In this document: positions 45,417 through 56,803 of the stretch, piece after piece
Numbering within the stretch: the first letter of the stretch is position 1
Layout of the letters: every line of letters starts with the position of its first letter
Assembly: GCA_037157565.1 (NCBI GenBank)
Contig: JAZHRO010000073.1
Coordinates: 17,056,501 to 17,120,500 of the forward strand
Source of the DNA: Thalassia testudinum
Lineage: Eukaryota > Streptophyta > Magnoliopsida > Alismatales > Hydrocharitaceae
Length of the DNA stretch: 64,000 nt
Reading direction: 5' to 3'
Position numbers and translations under genes: made by a program
The notes under the pieces: model-generated
What the model was told of the DNA's origin: nothing
What the model saw: the letters and a program-made list of their open reading frames with translations, nothing else
Databases searched by the model: none

Positions 45417-47860
45417 ATACGATGAACCAAGTTAAATCATTTGAAAGTCATTGTTGATAAAATATTAAACATAAGTCTCATCATATTAAGATTAATGTAC
45501 ATTATGCATTTGATTTTCACTGCATGTAGATAGAGTTTGCCAAATATCCAAACATGTTTCCAAATTCGTTGCCATAACATATCCAAAGTTATATCTAATA
45601 AATATTTAAAATCCACCATACAAAATAATCCAATTCAACCATAATCAAATTTGGTGGTCAGATATTTGAATTCGTATGCTATATGTTTTCGACCCTATTA
45701 ATAAATTAGCCGTTGCCTTGGCCTGGGAAGTCCATGGACATGCCTTTTGAAGAAACTTCCATAATAATGGACGCTCTTCTGCAACTGCATCCTCGATCGA
45801 CTCTTCAAGTCTACAATAAATCCATTGTCAAAATGCAACGCATCCTCCTAACTTCTCATTTAATTTAAAAATTATATAATCGCTCGACGTAACACTTGTG
45901 ACTTGTTCCTCTTTATATAAATCCTTGCCTCCGTCCCTCCACAAGGTCATCCACTTTTTCATTAGTCATTGGAATCGGATATGAGCTTAAATTTTTAGCT
46001 TGGATCATGTGAGACTATAAAAATTAAAATAATATTTATTGAGTAGTATATTATAATAAAATATATTTTAAATATATCTTAATTTTTGACAGATAAAATA
46101 TAAAAAAATACAATCAAAAATTAAAATATAACGTCAGTCGTAAAATATATTATTAGATGTATTTTAATTTTTAATCAATATTTTATATTATATTTACAAT
46201 TTCTTATTTTATATATATATATATATATAATTTTATAATTTCATAAAAATATACTCAATGTTAATATTTAATAAAAAAGCATAAAATGGTAGAAATAGAA
46301 TTCGCAAAATACGTATGTGTTAAATAATATTAAAAAAGTAAAATTAGAGAAATATATATATATATATATATATATACAAAAGAGACACAGCTCCGTTTCG
46401 ATTAAAGTTCGAAAACAAAAAAATAAATAAGCAATATCAAATCAAATGTCTATCGTGTCATCTCAACAGCTATTAATATACATAAAACATTGTGACATCA
46501 TTTCATCGTTTGCGAATGTGACTGCAATGATATGAAGTGATCGGATGAGCAAGTGAATGCTGACCCATGCAAACAGTTGCAAAAGAAGTGAACCAACTTC
46601 AAATAGGCCATACCGTAAGTGATTTTAGAGGGATTATCGTCGAGGGTAAGGCTATCAAAAAAATTTTCCAGCCTATGACTTTCTAGTATACATATGTACA
46701 TGCAGAAGTCTTTGTGAAACAAAATCCAAACAAAATCACACCCCACCTAAAGTTAATCAAATTTAGAGTCCTCTTTAATTATCTATATTTATACCGGTTG
46801 AGAGAACCAAAAGATTCGGAGGCTAAAAGAAATGATTATCAAAAATCACAACATTAAGTTCCTATTAAATATTTGGAATTGAATCCAAACATTCGTTGAT
46901 TGTCTTGCTGTAAATCACCTGCAAACGCATTGATTTTATAAATATATTAATAAGATCGAATACTATAGGGGCAGCATTCAGCTGTTCTTTACCAAAAAAA
47001 AAAAATAATAATAATAATAAAAAAGTCTTGCTTATCGAAAGGGAAAAGTTTTAAGTGAAGCCTCATGCGCGCAATTGGTCAAAAGGTGATTGGTTACTTC
47101 CGACAATGCCATTCGGGTGATGGTGACTGGTTTTTTTGGGGTCTGCTGGGAAATGCAAGCAGTGAGCTATCAAGTTTTGGAATCTACAAATCGCCACCAA
47201 GCCTACGCCCAAAGGAAGGTCGAGAGGCCCTTCCAATTTGGTGAAGGAAATTGTCAAACTGCCCTTTGGCCAAGAATTGTCTACTATAGCTCCCTTTCAC
47301 AAAGGCGTCAATTTGCTTGGCCCACACCCATGCTGCATCTAGTTCCTTGAAACCTTTTGCAATAGATAATTATAGTGGGAGAAAAGAAAAATAAAGTGTT
47401 TAGCTCGACAGTGAATAGGGATTTTTTTTGCATATATATTCTTGTAAATCTTTATAAAAATGTATATATCCCGACATATTTTATATTTACATACATAACC
47501 TCCCAAACGTCCATTTGCTTATTTGGATGTCTTTGTAAATAAGTTTTGAGAACTAATTAATGATGTAATTTTTTTATACAACTCTTTTTATTTTATTTGT
47601 CTCACACCCTCAAATGCTCCTCTCCTCAACCTTCTTCTCTTCCTCATCTCCTCCTTCGATCCCCTATCCTCTTCCTCCTCCTTTGGTTCCCTTCTCTTGC
47701 TCCTCCTCCAATCAGCTCGAATCGCCTTGTCGCGATTGATAAGGATGTCGAAGTCGATGCCCATGGTCGATCGCCTCCATGGCCACCTCCTACTCCAATC
47801 CCCCTTTCTCTAGGATTGTGCCCTCCTTGTCCAACATTTAGACCCAATCTAACATCCATT
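45417..47860. other. AT-rich spacer
   Basis: No supported gene. TA microsatellites lie at 46204-46230 and 46352-46376. Short frames at 46498-46746 (minus) and 47090-47350 (plus) have no recognisable motif. An A-rich stretch with AATAAT repeats is near 46997-47023. Confidence 0.5.
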
Positions 47861-47868
47861 AGCAGTTG

Positions 47869-47940
47869 CAAACGACTTTGAGCATGACGACACCGAACTT
47901 GTACATGTCAGACTCTTACGTGGCCTTGTCGGTGTGGAAG
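47869..47940 (-). pseudogene. Receptor-kinase-like fragment
   Basis: The minus strand reads a 24-codon piece resembling kinase subdomains VIII-IX of plant receptor-like kinases: DKAT, a stop, then ESDMYKFGVVMLKVVC, compared with the usual SDVYSFGVV(L/M)LE pattern. Neighbouring sequence (47600-47860) is CT-rich and gives no further kinase motif. It is a short relic at best, perhaps carried by a transposon. It could be a chance match over such a short length. Confidence 0.35.
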
Positions 47941-47960
47941 CACTTAAGTGAGATGCAATG

Positions 47961-49690
47961 TTGCCCTCTCTGATTTCCTTTCCTCCTCCTCCTGTATGTT
48001 GGGCAAACAATTTGATCAAGGTATTGCGAAAGCACGAGAAATTAGATGTTTAAAACTTGATATTGAAAGCGATTCGATACACAAAAAATCGATTGATCAA
48101 GAAACTAAATGCTCTAATGCCAGAAGTACTTAGGGAGAACTATTATCTTCACTCTGGGATCCCACGAGATAGGAATTATACCTTTGTGGAGGTGTAGTAC
48201 GACACCACACATGCAGTGCCTCATATAATAAGTCCTGACATGGCTTGAGACCCTTCTTCTTGATGGGTGAATAAAGCCCTTGGTGTCAAAAACACCCAAT
48301 CCTTGTGTATCGCGAATGCTTTGTGAATCACGAAGATGACCTTTGCTTTCTTCCTCCGAGAATTGCAGTGACTAGATCACCACAAGCATGCCTAATACTT
48401 GCTAGACATCAATGTTCTGGATGTCCAAAAGAGTCACGGGAAGTCTAATTGACTCCTTGGATGTCCAAGGAATTGGAGAGGGGGTAGCGGCTCCTTCTCC
48501 TCTTTTCTCTCTCGTGAAGGTGGAAGATTCTTTTCACAATTAATGATTGATTAGCGTTAAGGGCTTTACCTTTGGGAGATATTTATAGGAATCTTCTAAT
48601 TTTAATACAGTAAGGACTGTTGGATCAAATGCAACAATCGGGACTAATTCCTACTAGATTATTTGTAATTTGGCCCTTTTATACAAATAGCCAATTGAGT
48701 TTTAATGCCCAAACTATATTTAATTCTATCCAAATCTTTTTGGATCAAATCCTAATATTTTAAGCCTAATTAAGTGTTAAATCAAATACTATAACTTTTT
48801 AAATAATATTTGATTTCTTTACAAATAAGAACCTACCACAATCATTATTGATTTCATAACATTAATAATGAAGCATTCAGGATTTGAGATGTGACATTAT
48901 GCTTCCCTTTAGGTATTCCAAATACCTATAATCCCTTACATTAGAAGATGATACTAACCTTGAGATCTAATCTTATTAGATAGTTGTCATCCTCATTGGG
49001 TTCATTATTTCTAATATTTCTTTATATCATTACGATGAGAATGAAAACTATCTCCTTTCTCAAAGGACTTTCTTCTTCTCTTTTATGCTTGAGTTTCATT
49101 AGGACTTCACAATCACATGTGAAATTGATCTTTTTAAATATATTCAGAGTGAGCGCGTTCCTCTAATTTGCTGCATACATTTATGAAGTAGGCTTATGTG
49201 ATTCCTTCGAGAGATCATGTGTATGATGTTCCCTCTCACACGTACTAGATTTCCAACATCTACACCATGATAGGTGCATCTACTATTGACCTGCCAAATA
49301 TCTATGTTTGTGAATAAAGACACATATTTGTCTCAAGTCAAAGGATACACCTTCTCCATGATAGTATTGGAGATGAGCTTCTACTTATCTCTTGCTTCAT
49401 CAAGTCAACTCCTTGACCTGACCCACGTGATAGTTCTAAAACTCCATTTAAGAACATCAATCAGGTGATGATCTCTAGAAGGTTGTCATCCTAACTTAGA
49501 CTGGAAATAAACAATCAAATCTAATATGATGGTTTCTTGATGTGCTATCTAATCCTCCAAACCATAGAGATCTCTAAGTCAATACACATCAAGTTTATTC
49601 GATTTGCTTAAGTATGTTACCCTATTCGTATTAAGGGACCCAATTCATGCACCAAAACTAAATCTAATTCTCATTTAGATTAAAAGATCA
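47961..49690 (-). other. Probable copia 3' noncoding/LTR sequence
   Basis: AT-rich sequence between the RNase H relic and the receptor-kinase scrap. No LTR pair or TG...CA ends could be fixed. 48415-48475 contains TTGGATGTCCAA palindromic words that look like decayed GACGTC motifs. Frames of 60-64 codons have no recognisable product. Confidence 0.35.
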
Positions 49691-50066
49691 AATCAACATA
49701 ACTCCTTACATCATTCGGATGGAATGCCACAAGCACACAAATTCCAATAAATCCCCACTTGCCCTTGAAGCCATTTCGAAGCCTCTTTCAACCCCATACA
49801 ATGCATGCATCGATCAAATGATTCTCTAGTCAATGCCTTAGCAAATCAATGATGTTATTCGTTGAGGCAACCTTTGTGATGATCACATTGCTGTACTTGG
49901 AAATCTCTTGAATAATGTGGTGCTTTCTCTTACTATGCTTGCTCTTTTGGTAAGAGCGAGACTCCTTTACCTATACAATGATACTTGTGTTGTCACATAA
50001 TAGTGAGATTGGTGACTGTATCAAGAGAACTATGCCAAACTCCTTAATGAACTTATGTATTCACAC
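49690..50066 (-). pseudogene. Copia RNase H C-terminal relic
   Basis: The minus strand reads IHKFIKEFGIVLLIQSPISLLCDNTSIIV, a stop, then VKESRSYQKSKHSKRKHHIIQEISKYSNVIITKVASTNNIIDLL. This matches the RNase H end of plant copia polyproteins (the CDN...A, HQ(R/K)SKH(I)ERKYH and DNIADPLTK landmarks). A stop and a frameshift are visible. The frame then passes to MGLKEASKWLQGQ-like sequence at about 49750. Confidence 0.75.
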
Positions 50067-51043
50067 TGTCTTCTATTAGTACATTAGTACTATATAACTC
50101 TATTTTGATATTTAACAAAATCTATGATTATTATTGTGCATGTGTCTTACTCTCGCTTTGCAGGAATATCATTACGTAAGTTTTATAAAGATTCAAGGAG
50201 GATCGAAAACAAGGATATTTATTTCATCTCAAGAAATTCTCAAAATTCTATGATGAAGGCTTGATAAAGACTACTTTTATTTTATTTTAGATATTTATTA
50301 AAGAGTCTTATTCACTTACACGTATCACAATTAAATTAATTTTATTAATCATTTAATAAATCATAACTGTTATCTCAGTTCTTCTTAATTGACGACATTT
50401 CAGTAGAAAAATTATTATGTTGACTTTTATTTACTTATAACTTTATATGAACGTTTATGTGAACGTTTTAAAATATTCTATAAATCTTTTCCATCACAAT
50501 CTTCTAATTTGTTCGAAACTCTTCGAGATATATCAGTTGTAACCGTGCATGCATATTAAATTCAAATTAATAACCGATATGTAGTTATGAGACCTTTTGC
50601 AAAATTAGTCACATAATTCTTTTCACTCACATTCTTATTAATTGATTAATTCTTGCGATCTTTTGTCTATCCGAACTTTACAATCAATTAGCCTAATTTA
50701 TAACTATTTTAACGTTTTTGCCTCAATGTTCATGACTTTTGAAAGAACCTAGCACTTCTATATATATCCTCTTTGGTTCTTCATTAACACATACATGCAA
50801 TATCTACTCTTATATCTACTAAAATATTTAAGATTTCATCAACTTTGTAAAAGCTCTCTCACGCAAGTTCAAGTTCACTCAAAGCTCTCTCTCTAAGTGT
50901 GCTCAACTACAAATGATATTTTTTTAACTTCCACACATCAAAAGGTTTATTTGAAAGGAAGTACTTTTAATTATTGTACTCCCTACAAAGGAGAGTTTTA
51001 TTGGAGTGTATTTGATTAGTATTGATCTTATAATTACATGCCA

Positions 51044-53242
51044 TGATAAACATCAGTTTATCACCATTCTTATGTCCTAAAATAGATCTAGCTCTTAGGG
51101 TTTTAATTCTGCAAATGGGGCTACATTTAGGCATTTACTTAGAATAGGCATGTATTGCATTTTATTATCTTTTTGATACATTTACTTGAGTGCCAGGGAT
51201 AGATAGAAAGTCAGATCCTGCATACCTTAGCACTTAGGAAGGTAGAAGATGAAGAAGAGCTCCTATCAGCTAGATCCCAGCTAGATCAAGCTCATCCCAA
51301 CTGGATCCCAGCTCATTCTAGCTAGATCAACTCATCTTTAGCTCCATTGAGCTCATCTCAGCTAAATGGTAGCTCAGGCTAGTTCACCTCAGCTCCATTC
51401 AGCTCACCTCAGCTAGATGACAGCTCAAACTAGCTCAAGACAGTTGATCCCATCTCCATTCCAGCTCCTCCAGTTCAGAATAGTTCACTGGAAGCTCAAC
51501 CTAACTAAGACTAGCTACTGTCATCAACTAGCTAGACCTAGTAAGCTGAAGATGACCTCAACCAGCTCAGGCTAGCTCAAGTCCAGCTTCCGAAGACTTA
51601 ACTCAGCTCAACTTGGTTGAGCTGAGCTACTTGGCCTAAGCTAGCTACTCCAGCTAGCTAAGTAATCTCCGGAAAGACCAGACCCAGCTCACCTCAGCTC
51701 ATATCAGCAAAAACCAACTCATCTGAGCTTGCCTTAGCAGCTAGCAAAGAATTAGCATGCTAAGCCAGCTAAGGTAGCTCCTTGTAGTTCTCTTCAGCAG
51801 CCAACAGCTCCAGTGCAGCTCAAGGCAGCTCTCTCTACCTCTCTACCCTACTCCCTACTAGCTAAGCTAGCTTAGCTTAGCTAAGTTCACCTCCATGGAA
51901 CCAAAAACCTAACCATAACTCACCCAACTTAACTTCACCAAGTAACCCTACTTAGCTCCACCTAAGCTACTCCTACTCCTACCTATTTTTGGCGCTGACC
52001 CTATACACCCCTTGGCCCCTCAACCACCACCAAGAGACCCCTACAATTGGCGCCAAAATGACCCTAACCAACCCTCCCTTTTTGGCACCAAAACACCCCC
52101 ACATCCTAGCCCTACACATACCCCCATAACCCATTCTAACCCTCCACCTAACCCCCCTTCTAGAACCACTCTTGGTGGTGCCAAACCAAGGAAACCTTTC
52201 GACGTTGGCACCACCCCTTAGACACCATAACTACCCCCCCTAGCAACCTTTAGGATGGCTCCAACTAGCCTACACCCTAGGATCCCCATAACCACTCATA
52301 ACCACCCTTAAAATCAATCCTAGCCCTACACCTATTCCACGCCAACTATCCCCCGATCCACTCTTATAAAAACACATCCTAACCACCACCATAAGATCAT
52401 CTCCTTTCCATTAGATTAGTTCCACCATAGCCATTACCATTCATGCCAAGGAAGAAGAAGAAGAGAAGAAGATTAAGGGGGCAACCTACCTGCCCCCTTG
52501 GTGGCTTCTTCCTCTCCTTCCTATCCCTTGTGCCATGACAAGGAGGAGGTCTTCTACATAGAAAGGACAGCCAGGCAGAGGAGGAACCTTGAAGGTGGTT
52601 GACACCTACCTTGAGGAGAGAGCTTGGAGGAGGACTACATCAAGAAGAAGCTAAAGAGAACCCTTTTCAAGTGTGAGGCAAGTGCACTTGGATCAAGGGC
52701 CATCCAAACTTCAAACAGAGGATTCCCCCTTCTTCATTATCTCTATATCTTGTATTAGCTATTTTATGTTCGATTATTCTAATGTAACAAGCATTCCGCT
52801 ACATTTCCCTTAGTTGCTAGCAATACAAGTTCTATTTGCCTTCCAATTCATGTTTTATGTTTAGTGTGTGTTTCATGTTCTTGTAGTTGTAGTGCACACC
52901 ATACTCTCCTATTCTAATTACCCTAGGTGCACTTGCCTAGGGTGAGCTTAGAAGAGAGGGTTTCATTCTTGTCACTTAAGCGTAGGTTTAGCATAGTTAA
53001 TCTTCGCTTCAAATACCCGATTATTTCCAAAACCATAAAAACAACAAAAATCAAATTCACAAGACAAGTGCGGATTTGAGAGGCGAGAGAGAATCAATTC
53101 CTGTGATTAACAATTTGGCCTCCTTGGACGATCCTAGATATTCACCCTATCTAGGTTTTATAAATGTAAGAGTTGATTGCAGATTTACACGTTGCAGCGA
53201 CACTATTTCGCATCATTAACAAAACGTGTATTTTCGATATCA
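51044..53242 (+). repeat. Athila-like solo LTR with AGCT-rich block
   Basis: Starts TGATAAACATCAGTTTATCA, a 20 nt inverted repeat as in other Athila LTRs here, and ends near ATTTTCGATATCA. The flanks TGCCA (51039-51043) and CGCCA (53243-53247) are a 5 bp duplication with one mismatch. The U5 region has a TTGGACGATCCTAG, TATTCACCCTATCTAGG and GTTGATTGCAG arrangement as in Athila/Tat LTRs. It contains an AGCT-saturated block (51240-51900) and a CCAACC/CCCTAACC-rich stretch (51980-52330). The right boundary is inferred. Confidence 0.5.
51240..51900 (+). repeat. AGCT-saturated low-complexity block
   Basis: About 660 bp in which AGCT occurs every 8-15 bases in words such as CAGCTCA, CTAGCTA and AGCTAGATC, without a fixed period. 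It ends in AGCTAAGCTAGCTTAGCTTA-type sequence at 51855-51885. Confidence 0.9.
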
Positions 53243-53440
53243 CGCCACACTTACACTTTTTGGCTTTATAGGATTGTTGTAAAATTCTATCTTCTAACAC
53301 TTGTTGTTGTTGGGTTTCCTGTTGTGGAATTCCCTTTCTTCCTGGAAAGAATAAAATTACTTTCTTGTGGGTTGTACAAGAAAGTGGTTGTTGTACTTAA
53401 GATTTATTGTTAATTGCTCTGAATCGGATTTTAAAATTAA

Positions 53441-55947
53441 TGCATTGCATTATAGATTGAATCAGCGTGAAAAACAAATAGAATTTATACTTGAATGGAA
53501 GTCCAAGGTCAAACATAGGGAGCAATTAGCAAAGTGATTCTCAAGATTGCAATTCAAGCAAATATATGAGCAATTATAATAGAATTCCAAGTAGTAATGA
53601 TATATAGATGAAAGCGAATGTCAAATAGTGCAAAAAGAAAGGGATAAAATGGCGATTTGAATCACCAATTACCCTTCACAATAATATCAAATATTTCAAT
53701 AGTATCAATCAATCTAAATCCACGTAGGATAAGTGCACAGTGCACTTATGTTGCTCTTCTTATGTTGCTTCAGCTCCTCTTCTCTTCTTATGTGGCTTCC
53801 TCTCCTTCTTCCTTCTCTTCTCGCACAAGGGGAAGGGTTTCCTTCTTCAAACGGCTAAGTTTAGCCGTTGATCTTCAGAGCAAAACCCCCGTGCCCTCGC
53901 GCGCTCACTCTCTTTCTCTTTATGGGATCTGCTTCCTCGCCTTCCCAAGGCCACAGTCCAGGTTATCGGATATTCAGGTAGAGTGCACTTGGGACCAGGC
54001 TCATCGATAGTGGGTGGTGAGCGAGGAATGCACGGGTTAGGCGAGTCGGATCAACTCCAGGCATGTAGGGGACGGGTCATGGGCGAGGCGCAGGTGACGG
54101 GTGAATAGGTACCTCACCCCTGTGTGTTGAGGCAATAAACCTACAACACAAAATCAATTTATGTGGCGCCACGCCCTCACAAATTTCCGAGGTGGGACTA
54201 AATCCCACCTTTGTTTTCGCGCGACTAGCAACAGCATCAATCTCTAAATTGGAGCTGAAGGAGTGTACGCTACTTCCAATTGGATGCCTAGAGATGGACC
54301 TGGGAAGTATCCGCGTCTCCTGAAGCTGTCGCTTGGAGTTGCAGGTGCTGAAGATAGCTTCAAGCTTCCTTCGAAGCTCTATCAATGGTGGCAGAGGAAC
54401 AAACACTTGAAATCCAAAATACGACCTCTCGGCCCTGTTAAATAGGTTTAGGAGCTTTGTTGTAGGGTGTGGAGTGCATTGGTGGTGGTTGTGTGGTGGA
54501 TGTCCTTGTGTGGTGGCTGAACAGTGATGGAGATGGCCGTGCGAAGGTGGGGTGTTCGGTGGCACTGAGGAGAGGCCAATAGCCTTAATAACCAGAGGGC
54601 TTTTGCTCTCTAGGACACGGCGGAGTTTTTGGAGTTGGTGGCGAAGCAGATGGAGATGTGGAGCAGTGGAGGTGCTTCACCAGAGATGTGGCCGGAGCGG
54701 AAGAAGGTAAAGGTGGTCGGGGTGATACGACGGTTGAAACGAAGTGTGGTAGGTGTGTAAATGAAGTAGAGGAGTTAGGGAACTTATCTAGGTGGTTGGC
54801 GAATGGAGAGGGGCAGAGGTGACGCCGGTTGTGGTGTGGTCGACGTCGGAGGAGAAGGCGCTCCGGTGAGGGTAGGATGGTGAGGATGGAGATAGAAGTG
54901 CCCACTGGTATGGTGCGACACAGAGGAAGGTAGGGAAGGAGGATCTGGCACTGGTATTGCGGTCAGATGAAAGAAGGAGTCGGAAGAGCTCGTCGAACGT
55001 CGAGGAGCTTTGGCCAGATGAGGAGAGATGAAATCAAAGGGGAATTCAACCGAATTCGAGCGTGGGATCTTCGGTCTGATCTAGAGAGTCTTTTATAGGT
55101 CTCTGGAGGATGTTTTGAGCTTGGGAAGTAAGTTTGCTATGCTTGGATGGTTCGTCGGAGATAGAAGTTGAAATATACCCAAATCTCTCATGCATTCACA
55201 TGAGAGATTGGAAAGGTTTTAGGGCTTAGGATCTAGCTTAAAAGGAAGGGAATTCCTTGACGAACTTCCCTTTCAAATCTGAGATAGGGACCTTTTGTAA
55301 GAAATTCAAAAGCTAAGGGGCCATGTGAAATAAAGAAAATCAGACTTGAACTAAAGTGCAAACTAGGTTGAAACAATCTCAGATTCTGCCCAAATTTTGG
55401 TAAAAACCTAATTTGGACCTAAGGAATTCAATGGTGAAGTTGAATTTTGGTTTTGACCTAGTTTGCCTAGGTAATTTGCATAATTACCCAAATTTGGGTA
55501 AATGTCTGTCTGAGACTCTGTTTTAGGCCAAGATGGGTTCCAATGGTCAAATTGAAGGTACCAAATCCTAGAGAACATTTTTCTATGATTTTTAGAGGGT
55601 TTAGGTGAATTTTATCCTAAACAGAAGCTCAGTAGATTAAGCAAATCTATTTTTAGGGTTTTAGATGTCTATTAATTCCTGTAACGCATGAAAACCCTTT
55701 TCTGTCTGTTCTAACCCACTTATTAGACTCTTAAGACTATTTGACCTTTATTACACCCCTGAGAGGACCCATGGTTATTCTATTTTTGTGATAGAATGGT
55801 AAATTTGCATAAATAACCTTGGTTTCTTGTATTTCTCTCTGAAAGGATTTGCAATGAATTATGACCTTCCGATGGTTATGTAGGAGCATTTAGTGACTTA
55901 ATCAAATCCAATTGAGCTAGTTATGGCTCATGATGGTGTTCCCATCA
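53441..55947 (-). repeat. Athila-type LTR, minus strand
   Basis: The minus-strand start is TGATGGGAACACCATCA (55947-55931). It matches the LTR at 61088-63866 in order: TTATGGCTCATGATG at the end, CTAGAGA...TTTTCTATGA.TTTTAGAGGG, AATTTGGACCTAAGGAAT, TTCCGAGGTGGGACTAAAT-CCCACC (54184-54214 and 62026-62051) and GGTC.AAC..AGGGAGCAA (U5, 53503-53522). The left end near 53441 is approximate. No polypurine tract or internal region is identified, and I could not find a target duplication. The ORFs at 54077-54905 lie in its GC-rich middle and are not recognised. Confidence 0.6.
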
Positions 55948-56164
55948 TTTACCACCCTCATTTGAAATGTGATAGTATAGCGAATTACTTACTTTGAGCA
56001 AGTGGAAAATCTTTATTGGAAGACAAGGTAGAGGGTTTTTTCTTAATTGAAGGGTTTCCTCTCTAAATATTGTGTTCAATTTATGGTTTGAATTATTGTT
56101 CTTTTAAATTGCAATTTTAGTAGATAATTGTTATGTGTGCACAATTCACCCCCCTCTTGTGCCA

Positions 56165-56803
56165 TTCTCACCTACTTCGTACCATCTAATGTAGAAATGT
56201 ACTAAGCTTTTATTGTTGAATCAGCTGCGGTGTCCTATTTTTTACTTCTCCAACTCACAATACCACAGTCAATAAGGAAATGAACCCTAACATAGACTTT
56301 CTCTCATCAATGTTTGACTAGAAGTCGGATTTGATATCCTAACCCTTAGAGATCTGCATCTCCAAAGACTAGACAATAGTCTTTTGTCTTTCTGAGATGG
56401 TTGAAAATGTTCTTGACAATAGTCCAATGTCCTTGTCCTGGATTGGATTAGTAATGGTTTACCACTCCCACTGCATAATAGATGCTTATTCTTTTGCGTA
56501 GCAAGGCTTACATCAAACTACTTGCAGCAAATGCATATGGGCAACCACTCATGGTTTTCTTTTCCTTAACTATTTGGGGAGACATTTGCTTCAATAAGGA
56601 AATCCCATGTCTAAATAGGAGAAAGCCTTTTTTGGAGGTAACCATCTGGAATCTCTCCAAGATCTCGGTCATGTATACTTGCCATGATAGTCCCAATATC
56701 TTATTTTCTCTGTTTCTAAATATCTTCATATCTAACATCTAAGAGGCTTCTCTGAGATTTTTCATCTCAAAGTTCTAGGACAACCAGAGCTTTACATTAT
56801 TCC
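56165..56803 (-). pseudogene. Copia RT C-terminal half and start of RNase H
   Basis: The minus strand reads LDMKIFRNRENKILGLSWQVYMTEILERF, CPYAFAASSLM, YYAVGVVNHY, SNPGQGHWTIVKNIFNHLRKTKDY and IVSWRSKK...ADSTIKAEYI-like sequence (with stops). These are the classic copia landmarks from the RT thumb through the RNase H start. It is continuous with the piece beyond solo LTR 4. Several stops; nonfunctional. Confidence 0.8.

Larger units (their letters stand above)
50067..56164 (+). repeat. SIRE-like copia LTR, split by two Athila-type LTRs
   Basis: The pieces 50067-51043, 53243-53440 and 55948-56164 align in order with the solo LTR at 39157-40832. Shared words: TATTTTGATATTTAACAAAA near the start, CAAGTTCAAGTTCACTC and AAAGCTCTC before the GTGTATTTGATTAGTATTGATC stretch, the GGGTTTCC blocks, and the C-rich end TTCACCCCCCTCTTGTGCCA. 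Ends are TG...CA. The flanks TTCAC (50060-50064, two bases off) and TTCTC (56165-56169) are a possible decayed target duplication. A TATA-like CTATATATA is at 50757-50765. No GACGTC array is visible here. It sits between two pieces of the copia RNase H, which read on across it. Confidence 0.55.

Noticed and set aside
46498..47350. Small host genes at 46498-46746 (minus) and 47090-47350 (plus)
   Set aside because: No motif, no splice or promoter context, AT-rich surroundings. The frames are the length expected by chance.
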